This document shows positions 6,471 to 13,824 of a stretch of 14,636 bases of DNA, in pieces. A model generated the notes under the pieces. It saw only the letters and a program-made list of their open reading frames with translations, was not told the origin of the DNA and did no database searches. The stretch is taken from positions 1 through 14,636 of the forward strand of contig JAICEG010000080.1 in NCBI GenBank assembly GCA_025924295.1, written 5' to 3'. The position numbers and the translations under genes are program-made. The DNA is from Vicinamibacteria bacterium. Its GTDB lineage: Bacteria; Acidobacteriota; Vicinamibacteria; Vicinamibacterales; UBA2999. How positions within the stretch are numbered: position 1 is the first letter of the stretch; each line of letters opens with the position of its first letter.

Positions 6471-8416
6471 CAGCGGTAACAGGGCCAGCCATCGGCCCCG
6501 TATTCGCGCACGGGCATGCGGTCCTTTCTCACGAGGAAAGAGTACCGATCGCCAGCCTCATCAATCCAGCCGGCGACGTGATAGTCACGGCTTGCGAGAT
6601 CCATCACCTGGGGAAACGCGCGGCGGACGGCGTCGTCGGATCCGGTCCTCGTGAAGACCATGGCGGGCGGCGTGCGGCTGACCTTCTCCATCTCCATGTC
6701 ACGCTCGTGCGGCAGGCTGCCGAATTCCGGGAGATAGAAGGCGTGACGGCTCGCCATCAACCGATCGGAATAGTAGTAAATCTCCGGCGCGAACCACAAC
6801 ACGGAGATCCGATCCGTCGCGGGAAGACACTCGCGTGCGTACGCCGCAAGCCGAAGCGTGGCTTCCGGACGACGGTTACGCCAATAGTCGATCGGTGGAT
6901 TCGCGGTGAGCCGCCCGACGACCTCCTCCCAGGCGCCGCGCGCGCGATTCAGGGACTCCCACTCACCGGCAAGCCAGGTCACGCGCTCACCTGACAAACC
7001 AGCGACAGCGAGGCTCTTCATCAACAACACCAGCGCAATGGCGCCGGCGACGGCCGTGACTCGCCGGACGAGCGGACTCACCTCGCCTCGTACCTGCAGG
7101 AACGTGGCGCAGAGTATTCCCAGCACGATGCCCGGCAAGACGATGCCGTCGCCCGCTCGCACGTGGAACGGCGCGCGCAGAACGCCGAGATTGACGACGA
7201 TCGCGAAAATGCCGAAGCACATCAGGTGAATCGGCGTCACCCGCGCGGGCAGATAACGCTTCAGCGGGAAGGCAGCGACAATCGCCAACAGCGGCAGCAT
7301 GTACAGAAGAATCGTCGCTGATTCACCTGCCTGGACCTGCTGGTCGAGGCCGGGAAGCAGGCGCAGTCGCAACCACCAGTGCTCGAAACGGCGCCGCTGC
7401 GACGGAGGCCAGACCGACGAAGAGATTTCGGCGGCGCCACGGTCAATGCCGTCGGTATCCTCGACGATCGGCTCGGCTATCAACGCCCGGAGTGCGTCGA
7501 CGGTCCGCTCGGATGCCCGCATCGTCTGCGACACGTCGTCGCGAGTCGAGACAACCGTGAGGCCATACCGATCGAGGACCTCCTGTCGCGAATCGGGCGA
7601 GCTGTCGCGCGTCCACCGCAGACCGATTGACGGCGCGTACTGCTCAGGGCGATCGACGTCGATCACATCGGATGGCTTGACCACCGGCCATCGAGGGAGC
7701 GATTGGCCCGCGATGTGCTCCTGGACGGCAGCCGTCATGCCGCTTTGGATGAACGGACCAAGGCCGTGCATCTGGACGGCTGCAAACGTCAGCCATGGTG
7801 CGACCAGGACGAGAGACACCGCGCCGGCTCGAGCCGACTCGCCCAGCGCCCTCAGGCTCATGCCGTGAGCCGCGGCCATCGCCAGGGTGATGCCTGCAGC
7901 GACATAGGCGCCATGGTCGGGGCGCCAATAGAACGCGACCGCGGCCCACACACCGAGTGCGACAGCCCGTGCTGGTGATGGCTTCGAGACATATCGCCAC
8001 CACAGGACGGCGGCAACGGCGTACACGATCAACTTGGGGTAGCCGTAGCCACGCGGCATGGCAACCAGGAACAGCGTCGTGGAGAGCAGCGCCGCGGCGT
8101 TCGATTCGGTGAGTCGTCGTACGACTTCGAACACCAGGAAAGAGGTGAGCCCCACCGTCAGCCCGATCAAGACCGCTTCCGCGAGCAGGCGATACCCGAA
8201 CAGCATCTGCGCCACGGCACTGGCCAGGTACATCAGCACCATGCCGTAGTCGAAGAAGTCGCGAATCGGCAACTCGCCGCTCAAAAGTTGCAGCGCGTAG
8301 GCGCGGTGCATGAAGTCGTCGTTCACCAGCACCGACGCATAGAGAATCTTGTGCAGAGCAGCGAGAAAGGCAATGACGGCCGCGACAACATACGAAAGCG
8401 GCGCTCGAAACATCAC
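6470..8416 (-). CDS. Large polytopic membrane protein (putative GT-C glycosyltransferase) with internal VEDT module
   Basis: The product is 648 aa from a GTG at 8416; the next codon is ATG (8413) and either may start, with AGGAG 10 nt before the GTG. After helix 1 (9-29) comes VNDDFMHRAYALQLLSGELP, in which D33/D34 occupy the loop-1 position of the catalytic acid in GT-C enzymes such as ArnT/PMT relatives, then DFFDYGMVLMYLASAVAQ. Further hydrophobic stretches lie near 66-98, 108-142, 153-183, 198-213, 368-383, 395-411, 425-440 and 452-472. Between about 214 and 360 is a long hydrophilic loop that carries the module (262-334), and another soluble part follows from 475 to the end (WFAPEIYYYSDRLMASRHAF). 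The usual chemistry of such proteins is transfer of a sugar from a polyprenyl-phosphate donor to a lipid-linked glycan or protein on the outer membrane face; here that is inference. It heads a coupled trio with the next membrane protein and the methyltransferase. Confidence 0.74.
   Translation of the reverse strand: MMFRAPLSYVVAAVIAFLAALHKILYASVLVNDDFMHRAYALQLLSGELPIRDFFDYGMVLMYLASAVAQMLFGYRLLAEAVLIGLTVGLTSFLVFEVVRRLTESNAAALLSTTLFLVAMPRGYGYPKLIVYAVAAVLWWRYVSKPSPARAVALGVWAAVAFYWRPDHGAYVAAGITLAMAAAHGMSLRALGESARAGAVSLVLVAPWLTFAAVQMHGLGPFIQSGMTAAVQEHIAGQSLPRWPVVKPSDVIDVDRPEQYAPSIGLRWTRDSSPDSRQEVLDRYGLTVVSTRDDVSQTMRASERTVDALRALIAEPIVEDTDGIDRGAAEISSSVWPPSQRRRFEHWWLRLRLLPGLDQQVQAGESATILLYMLPLLAIVAAFPLKRYLPARVTPIHLMCFGIFAIVVNLGVLRAPFHVRAGDGIVLPGIVLGILCATFLQVRGEVSPLVRRVTAVAGAIALVLLMKSLAVAGLSGERVTWLAGEWESLNRARGAWEEVVGRLTANPPIDYWRNRRPEATLRLAAYARECLPATDRISVLWFAPEIYYYSDRLMASRHAFYLPEFGSLPHERDMEMEKVSRTPPAMVFTRTGSDDAVRRAFPQVMDLASRDYHVAGWIDEAGDRYSFLVRKDRMPVREYGADGWPCYR
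7415..7633 (-). other. VEDT module, copy B (internal, divergent)
   Basis: This encodes residues 262-334 of the 648-aa membrane protein: IGLRWTRD start, helix SRQEVLDRYGL, then ALRALIAEPIVEDTDGIDRG and an AEIS end. The RTW-x-Y strand seen in the other three copies is replaced by QTMRASERTV, so this copy is the most divergent. It sits in a large soluble loop between membrane helices rather than at the C-terminus. Confidence 0.75.
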
Positions 8417-8433
8417 TCGGCGGGGTCTCCTGG

Positions 8434-8469
8434 GAGGTGAATACTACTTCGCCTTGGAGCCGGGGCCAA
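8434..8469 (-). promoter_or_regulatory. Candidate sigma70-like promoter for the 6470-8416 unit
   Basis: On the minus strand TTGGCC (8464-8469, 4 of 6 to TTGACA) and TAGTAT (8441-8446, 4 of 6 to TATAAT) are 17 nt apart. Transcription would start near 8434, leaving a leader of about 18 nt that contains the AGGAG ribosome site of the gene starting at 8416. The position in a 90-nt divergent spacer supports it; the match to consensus is moderate. Confidence 0.38.
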
Positions 8470-8506
8470 TGCCCGCGGGTCGCATGGGGTGTAGGATTGC
8501 GCCCAG

Positions 8507-9760
8507 ATGATGGGAATCGCGGGAAGCGGGGTCGCACCATACACGGATGCGCAGCAGCGTCGGCGATGGGCGACCAACCTGCTGATTGTCGCCATCGGGC
8601 TGGTGATCTTCGCCGCGCTCAACGCACGTTCGGGCCGGGTGGAAGCCAACGACGGCCTGGGATGGGACGGCCGTCAATACGCCCACATGGTGACCGGCCG
8701 GGTGCTGGACGGAACCGTCGCGACGCAGACGCGACCACTGCTTCCACTGCTGACCCGCATCCCCTACTACGCCGGTTTCGACGTGATTTCCGCGTTTCAG
8801 GTCATGAACGTCTTGTATGCGGCGGCTCTGTACTTCTTTCTGTGCCTGCTGCTCGATCTCTACGACGTCGCGCCGGTCTACAAGGCGTATTTCGTCGTCA
8901 CAGTGGCGCTCTGTATAGCCACGGCGAAGATGTTCGCGTTCTACCCTACGTTGATCGATCTCGGCGCGCTGGCGGCGTTGAGTGGGGCGACCTACGTTGT
9001 ACTGACGCGCGACGGATGGGCCGCAGGTGCCGCCGCGCTGGTTGCGGTGTTCGCCCGGGAACTGGGCATCGCACTCGCGTTCTTCGGAATTCACCGGGAC
9101 CTGCGGCAAGGCCGCGGCGTGATCCGCACGCTGTTGACGTATGCGCCCGCCTTCGTCGCGATGTTTCTGGTTCGTCAATGGGCCGCCGCAACCAATCTCG
9201 GTGATCGAGATCGAGCCTTGCTCACCGCCGGCGACTTCATCGCCAACCTCGCTCTCTGGCTAGACCCCGGCTTCGTCGCCTTCTTTTTCTATTTCCTGCT
9301 CACGCTGATTGGTGGCGTGACGCTGCTGCTGGTCCTGAGACCGGGATGGTGCGCCCGCCGGTTGCTCGCAACACCCGAACTGGCGACGTTTGCCGCCGTG
9401 ATCCTGGCGGCTACCGCGGTGGGCAACGCCGACATCTGGCGCTACCTGGCGTTTCTGCTGCCCGTGATCACGATTCTTTACGCCGGCTACGTTCGCGACC
9501 ACCGGCCGGGCGCGGTCGTGCTGTCAGCGGCGCTCCTCGTCACATTGGTCACGCAGCAACCCTTCAGCCAGATGGACATGACACGTTACTTCCGGGATTG
9601 GTTTCCCGTGTACGTGGCAAGAACAGACGATGCGACGCCGGCGTTCTGGTCGACGTGGAGGCTTCGGATGATCCTGACGGCTGCCGCCGCGGTGACGCTG
9701 GGGATCATTCAGTGGACGTCTGCCCGGTCACGACGGCAACGACTTTCCTCTTCACCTTAG
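8507..9760 (+). CDS. Polytopic membrane protein, putative GT-C-like glycosyltransferase
   Basis: The product is 417 aa. ATG codons at 8507 and 8510 are adjacent, an in-frame TAG lies just upstream, and AGGA sits 10 nt before the first, so the start is well fixed. Helix 1 is about 23-40; the next loop carries EANDGLGWDGRQYAHMVTGR (residues 46-65) and then RPLLPLLTRIPYY (76-88). An acidic G-x-DG-x-x-Y loop followed by an R-x-L-P pattern is common in uncharacterised GT-C-like membrane glycosyltransferases, the acids being candidate catalytic residues. About nine further helices follow, with a basic C-terminus (SARSRRQRL). The protein lacks the VEDT module found in the four other membrane proteins here. 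It is the lone plus-strand gene between two minus-strand units, divergent from the left one and overlapping the right one tail to tail by 56 nt. The substrate is unknown, and enzymatic function is inference. Confidence 0.7.
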   Translation: MMGIAGSGVAPYTDAQQRRRWATNLLIVAIGLVIFAALNARSGRVEANDGLGWDGRQYAHMVTGRVLDGTVATQTRPLLPLLTRIPYYAGFDVISAFQVMNVLYAAALYFFLCLLLDLYDVAPVYKAYFVVTVALCIATAKMFAFYPTLIDLGALAALSGATYVVLTRDGWAAGAAALVAVFARELGIALAFFGIHRDLRQGRGVIRTLLTYAPAFVAMFLVRQWAAATNLGDRDRALLTAGDFIANLALWLDPGFVAFFFYFLLTLIGGVTLLLVLRPGWCARRLLATPELATFAAVILAATAVGNADIWRYLAFLLPVITILYAGYVRDHRPGAVVLSAALLVTLVTQQPFSQMDMTRYFRDWFPVYVARTDDATPAFWSTWRLRMILTAAAAVTLGIIQWTSARSRRQRLSSSP

Positions 9761-11267
9761 AACCAGTCCGTCGGACGACCTTCACGATTCGCGTCGGGCT
9801 CCGGTAGACGGCGACCACGCCGCACAACCACAGGAAGAACCGCAAGGGATAAGTGGATGCTTCCGGCCGAACGATCGGACGCGGGCCTGATGCCGCCAGA
9901 CGCTCGAGCACATCGGCAAGCACCGGTGTGGCCTGGACATCGATACCGTGTGGACGAATGAAGGTCCCGACAAACCGTGCGCACGCCCCACGGCCGACAG
10001 CAGGATTGGCCAGCGTTTCGGCCAACTGCGTGGCGTGTTCGGACAGGCTCTTTCCCACCCGCAGGAACCCCCCGTTCTCGGCGAGGAGGTACTGGAAGTG
10101 CAGCGTGCCGCCCTGCGTGTCCTGGAACTCGTCGGCCAGCACAGCATGGACGGTGCGTCCCACGATCGCAGCCTCGATCATGGCCGTCGTGTTGACTCCG
10201 ACCACCGCCTCGCTGTGGAACAGCGAGTCGAAGTAGTCCTGCCGATCCGCCTCGTTGACCGGGTTGGCCGATCGCGGGTAGACCTCGACGCCGGGCAGGG
10301 CCGTCAGATCGATGTCACGCCAGTGCTCGGCGTTGTACGGGTGTGGCCGGATGAGCACGCCGACATGCGACAGCGCCGGAAGAGCGCGCAACGACTCGAT
10401 CCACCGGCGAACGAATTTCACTTCTGCCTCGGGAGCAGAAATGGAGGCCGTCGATCCCACGAAGAGCACGAACGGCCTGGCTGGATCGAGACCCACCTTG
10501 CGGCAGAACGCGATGCGATCGGTCGCTTGCCGTTCGAACCAGCGGTCGAACGGTTGCGCGCCAGTGACCACGATCCTGTCGCGCTCGGAATCGTGGAACT
10601 CGACGGCCTCGGCCAGCTGGTGCTGGTTCCAGACGGAGACCAGGTCCGGCTGCACTCTCATCAGGCCCTTCGTCGTCAAGTGATCCCAACTCGCGACACA
10701 CAGAGCGACGGGAACGCCGAGCGCCTGCGCGCTCTTCACCACGTCGACCTGGGTGGACCGATCTGTAACCAGCGGCGACACCAGGACGGCATCGGGCCGG
10801 CGCGACTCGATGAACTTCTCGAGGATCGGGCTGCTTGGAATCGCACGCTCGCAGGCGAGAAACGGTGCGATCGCCCGTCTGGTCGTTTCGGCGCTCGCCG
10901 ATGTCCACCTCCCGAGGAACGAAAAGATCGGCGGCAGCACGTCGCGCATCCGATTGCGCAGGTAATGGGCCTCCGCAAACTTTGGATGCAGGTATCGAAG
11001 GTAGTCGACTGCCGCGCGGATCGCCTTTCCGACGACACTCCAGACGTCGTCTCGACGCGGTGTCTGTCCGCCCCAGGTGAGACCACCCAGTCCCTCGAGC
11101 GCCTCGCGTCCTTCCGGCTGTTTGTGAGGGCTGTCGAACACGAGGTCCACGCTGTGGCCGCGTTCGACGAGCGTACGCACGGCCGAGTCGAAGTACCTCA
11201 AGTAGCCGGGATACTGCATCACGAAGAGAAAGCGACGACCCTGCCCGCGACCTTTGGCACGCGTCAT
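9705..11267 (-). CDS. GT-B-type glycosyl/glycerophosphate transferase-like protein
   Basis: The product is 520 aa. A longer frame begins at 11303, but the ATG at 11267 forms a classic ATGA overlap with the YfhO stop and has AAGG about 9 nt upstream, so it was chosen. The N-terminal half begins RRFLFVMQYPGYLRYFDSAV (residues 11-30), the first strand and glycine loop of a GT-B Rossmann domain, and continues with RPDAVLVSPL (157-166) and VPVALCVASWDHLTTKG (185-201). The second half has PFVLFVGSTAS (265-275), GVLIRPHPYN (303-312) and the donor-site stretch AVVGVNTTAMIEAAIVGR (354-371). The RPHP strand and the N-T-T-x-x-x-EA block resemble CDP-glycerol glycerophosphotransferases and related GT-B enzymes of surface glycans. 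It has no strong membrane helices except a hydrophobic patch near 476-487, so it is likely cytoplasmic or peripheral. The donor cannot be named. Its last 56 nt overlap the convergent gene. Confidence 0.75.
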   Translation of the reverse strand: MTRAKGRGQGRRFLFVMQYPGYLRYFDSAVRTLVERGHSVDLVFDSPHKQPEGREALEGLGGLTWGGQTPRRDDVWSVVGKAIRAAVDYLRYLHPKFAEAHYLRNRMRDVLPPIFSFLGRWTSASAETTRRAIAPFLACERAIPSSPILEKFIESRRPDAVLVSPLVTDRSTQVDVVKSAQALGVPVALCVASWDHLTTKGLMRVQPDLVSVWNQHQLAEAVEFHDSERDRIVVTGAQPFDRWFERQATDRIAFCRKVGLDPARPFVLFVGSTASISAPEAEVKFVRRWIESLRALPALSHVGVLIRPHPYNAEHWRDIDLTALPGVEVYPRSANPVNEADRQDYFDSLFHSEAVVGVNTTAMIEAAIVGRTVHAVLADEFQDTQGGTLHFQYLLAENGGFLRVGKSLSEHATQLAETLANPAVGRGACARFVGTFIRPHGIDVQATPVLADVLERLAASGPRPIVRPEASTYPLRFFLWLCGVVAVYRSPTRIVKVVRRTGSKVKRKVVAVVTGQTSTE

Positions 11268-13780
11268 CGGCTGCGCCTTCTTCTCCACGAAGCTCCTGCC
11301 CACAGCAGCGCAGTGAGGACCGAGATACCAACGCCCAGGCGAAAGCTGCCGGGCACGTAGCGCAATTCCAATCGGTGTGTTCCCGCGGGGACAGGGATCG
11401 CCGTGAACGCCAGGTTCGCCCTCAGGGCAGTAACCGGCTGGTCGTCGACGAACGCGCGCCGCTCTGGATAGAAAGGCTCACTCAAGAACACATAGCCAGG
11501 AGCGCCGGCGTGAACGCTGGCCTCGAGATGCCCATCCGGCTGGTTCTGCGAGATCAGGTCAACTGTTCCTGACGTCGCGCACGGCTTTGTACCCGACACC
11601 AATTGTTGAGTGGAAGCATCGCTTTCATCTGGAGCCGGTGCAGACACCTGCAGTATTTGTCCCGTACCGCGATCGATGCCCTGGGTGTCTTCAACTGCGG
11701 GATCCTGGAGGAGCGTCATCACGCTGGGGACGGACGAATCTCCGAGCGTGTACCGCCACGTGCGCTCATCGAGCGCAACTCCATCGTCGAGGCGGTGGTG
11801 CTCCTCGAGACTTCGCCGGCGATCGGCCACGACATCGGGTGCCCAGCGTACGTTGACGTAGGTGCGCGGCTCCAACTGTCCCTCGCGATCGAAGCGCGAG
11901 GTCAGGATCCTCGCCGTCGCCTCACCTTTCGTCATCATCTGGCCGTCGCACGTCCAGAATGCACGGGGCCTGGCTGACTCGTTGCGGTAGACGTAAATCT
12001 CCTCTGCTTGTGAGATGAGCGTGACAGACGGGGCATCGAGCGGCGCACAGGAGTACATGACCGACACGTTGGCGGCATCGATCAGGTCGCGCCTCGCGGG
12101 TAGCGGTCCCTCGCTGTCGATCCCATGGAACTGACCGTCGCGAGGCAGCGGATCACCGGACGATGTCACGTGCGCCCAGTCCGTGTAGTCTGCGAGGATG
12201 ATCCCGGCAAGACCGTCGAGTCCGGCTTGTCCGTTCCGAAGCATTTCCCCCGAGCTGATGCGACGCTCGCACGTCGAGATACCGCGGCCCGGCGTGACGG
12301 GACCCATCCAGTGCCGGATGCGATCGATTGGCTCGACGGTCACCAGCCGCTCGGCGCCAGCAGTAAACGCACTGATATCCACCGTCACCAGCGCCAATGC
12401 GATGGCCATCGCGGTCGTCTGCCACGCACGGCCCGCCAGCACACCCACGACGAGAAGGCCGCCCAGAGCCATGCCGGGAAGCCACGGCCACCATGGTGTG
12501 GGAGGTCGCAGCTCGATCGCAACTCCAGGCAGCACGACCAGCGTCGCCGCGATGATGACCGCAACACTCGGTGCAAGTCCCATCGCCAGTACGCCCCAGC
12601 GCCGCGCGTGCGCGAGCGCGATGAATCTCTCCAGTCCCAACCCGCCGAGTACTGCCAGGCTCAACGTGGCGAGAAACAATACCCGGCCCGGATAGCGAAA
12701 GCCGGGCAGGATCGCATGGTGCAAGCGATACACCGGAAGGTCGACGCACACCGTTGCGACAGCCGCCGCGGCAAGGACACTGAAGAAGATCGCGATCCGG
12801 CGACGGCGTTCGTCGGAGAGCGCCAGCGGAATGAGCGCCATCAGGACCCAGCCGACATACGCGACGGCTTCTGCAAGATCGCGGTGTGGTGTCTCAGCTG
12901 AGACACCGAAGAACGGAAACCAGAACGTCACCAGGCTTCGAAACGACCAGCCACCTTCAATGGCGTCTGCGTATGGGATTCCCGTGCGGCGACCGGCTTC
13001 GACCACGAGTTGCGCCGTCGGAAGCAGCTGAAACGCAGCCGCACCGAGCGACAGCACACCGAGCACTACCAGTTGAGAGACTGCACGAGCCCGGGAAGAC
13101 GGTTGGCCGGGCTCAGGCCAGAGCACGCTGTAAAGGTAGTACAGGCACAGCGCTGCGACCAGGTACACGCTGCCCTGGATGTACCCCGCGAGGAACTGCA
13201 GCACAAGCACCAGCACCAGCGCCGGATGCGGCCATACCGTCGATCGACGGAGCGACACGATCGCGAGCGCCAACGCCCACGGCAGCCATGCCGCGCAATA
13301 CAGGAGCAGCAGATGCCCGTTGTGCAGGCGGGCGCCCGCTGCGCCCCCGAGCATGCCGGCAACCGCAACGGCCGTGGATGATATCCATCCGAGTCCGATG
13401 ACACGGCACAAGAACAGAACACCAGCGCCCGCGAGCCAGACGTGCAGCGCCGCCATCCACGCCAGGAAGGCCTCTGGCGGCAGCCAACGGAGAAGGATCG
13501 CCGGAGGATACAGGACCGTCGTCTGGGGATCGGCCAGATGCGGCGTGCCTGCGAAGTGGAAGGGATTCCAGAATGGCAGCGCGCCGGTTGCCAGGACCGA
13601 TCGCGTGTAGATCTCCCAGATGTACAGGTTCACGGAGTCGCGACCGGGCAGTTGGTCTTCGCCGGCCGTCAGCAAGGCGCGCAGCGTGTAGAGGACGAGC
13701 ACCGCAAGGCCGCAGAGGATCGCTGCCGCCGGCAACCGTCGTTCGCGTATGAAGGCTGTCGGCCTCGATCGAACCACCAT
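11264..13780 (-). CDS. YfhO-family membrane protein with inserted VEDT module
   Basis: The product is 838 aa from the ATG at 13780; no clear Shine-Dalgarno was seen and the gap to the upstream gene is 44 nt. Family signs are loop-1 LPGRDSVNLYIWEIYTRS (residues 44-61, with D48 as likely catalytic acid), PFWNPFHFAGTPHLADPQ (69-86) with YPPAILLRWLP, the GYIQGSVYLVAAL stretch (199-211), FRYPGRVLFLATLSLAVLGG (361-380) and LGLERF, about 12 membrane helices to residue 475, then an extracytoplasmic beta-rich domain ending YVFLSEPFYPERRAFVDDQP (763-782) and a last helix (814-830). YfhO proteins are GT-C-like; in Firmicutes they glycosylate lipoteichoic acid with polyprenyl-phosphate sugars, and homologues are frequent in other phyla without known substrates. 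Unusual here is an insertion of the 641-713 module between the RPRAFW...ILTSRFDREG part and the YVFLSEPFYP part. It is coupled to the following GT-B gene. Confidence 0.86.
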   Translation of the reverse strand: MVVRSRPTAFIRERRLPAAAILCGLAVLVLYTLRALLTAGEDQLPGRDSVNLYIWEIYTRSVLATGALPFWNPFHFAGTPHLADPQTTVLYPPAILLRWLPPEAFLAWMAALHVWLAGAGVLFLCRVIGLGWISSTAVAVAGMLGGAAGARLHNGHLLLLYCAAWLPWALALAIVSLRRSTVWPHPALVLVLVLQFLAGYIQGSVYLVAALCLYYLYSVLWPEPGQPSSRARAVSQLVVLGVLSLGAAAFQLLPTAQLVVEAGRRTGIPYADAIEGGWSFRSLVTFWFPFFGVSAETPHRDLAEAVAYVGWVLMALIPLALSDERRRRIAIFFSVLAAAAVATVCVDLPVYRLHHAILPGFRYPGRVLFLATLSLAVLGGLGLERFIALAHARRWGVLAMGLAPSVAVIIAATLVVLPGVAIELRPPTPWWPWLPGMALGGLLVVGVLAGRAWQTTAMAIALALVTVDISAFTAGAERLVTVEPIDRIRHWMGPVTPGRGISTCERRISSGEMLRNGQAGLDGLAGIILADYTDWAHVTSSGDPLPRDGQFHGIDSEGPLPARRDLIDAANVSVMYSCAPLDAPSVTLISQAEEIYVYRNESARPRAFWTCDGQMMTKGEATARILTSRFDREGQLEPRTYVNVRWAPDVVADRRRSLEEHHRLDDGVALDERTWRYTLGDSSVPSVMTLLQDPAVEDTQGIDRGTGQILQVSAPAPDESDASTQQLVSGTKPCATSGTVDLISQNQPDGHLEASVHAGAPGYVFLSEPFYPERRAFVDDQPVTALRANLAFTAIPVPAGTHRLELRYVPGSFRLGVGISVLTALLWAGASWRRRRSR
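11642..11860 (-). other. VEDT module, copy C (inserted in YfhO C-terminal domain)
   Basis: This encodes residues 641-713 of the YfhO protein: YVNVRWAPDV start, helix DRRRSLEEHHRL, strand ERTWRYTL, helix SVMTLLQDPAVEDTQGIDRG and a QIL-QVS end. It matches copies A and D in order and spacing, with a few residues fewer between the helix and the RTW strand. YfhO proteins I know lack such an insertion at this point. Being ahead of the final membrane helix, it should be outside the cytoplasm. Confidence 0.83.
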
Positions 13781-13824
13781 CGCGAATCATATCGCGCGCT
13801 GCGTCGGCGAACGGCGAAACGCGG

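Noticed and set aside
8492..8497. A plus-strand -10 box TAGGAT giving a leaderless mRNA for the gene at 8507
   Set aside because: No -35 lies at the right distance, and the same bases supply the AGGA ribosome site 10 nt before the ATG.
11268..11303. Upstream start (11303) for the GT-B-like gene
   Set aside because: The ATG at 11267 makes a 4-nt ATGA overlap with the YfhO stop and has a better placed ribosome site; the 12 extra residues carry no domain.
9948..11360. A 470-codon plus-strand open frame opposite the GT-B-like gene
   Set aside because: It has no recognisable domain and lies wholly antisense to a protein with clear GT-B motifs and an ATGA junction. It is a shadow frame despite its length.
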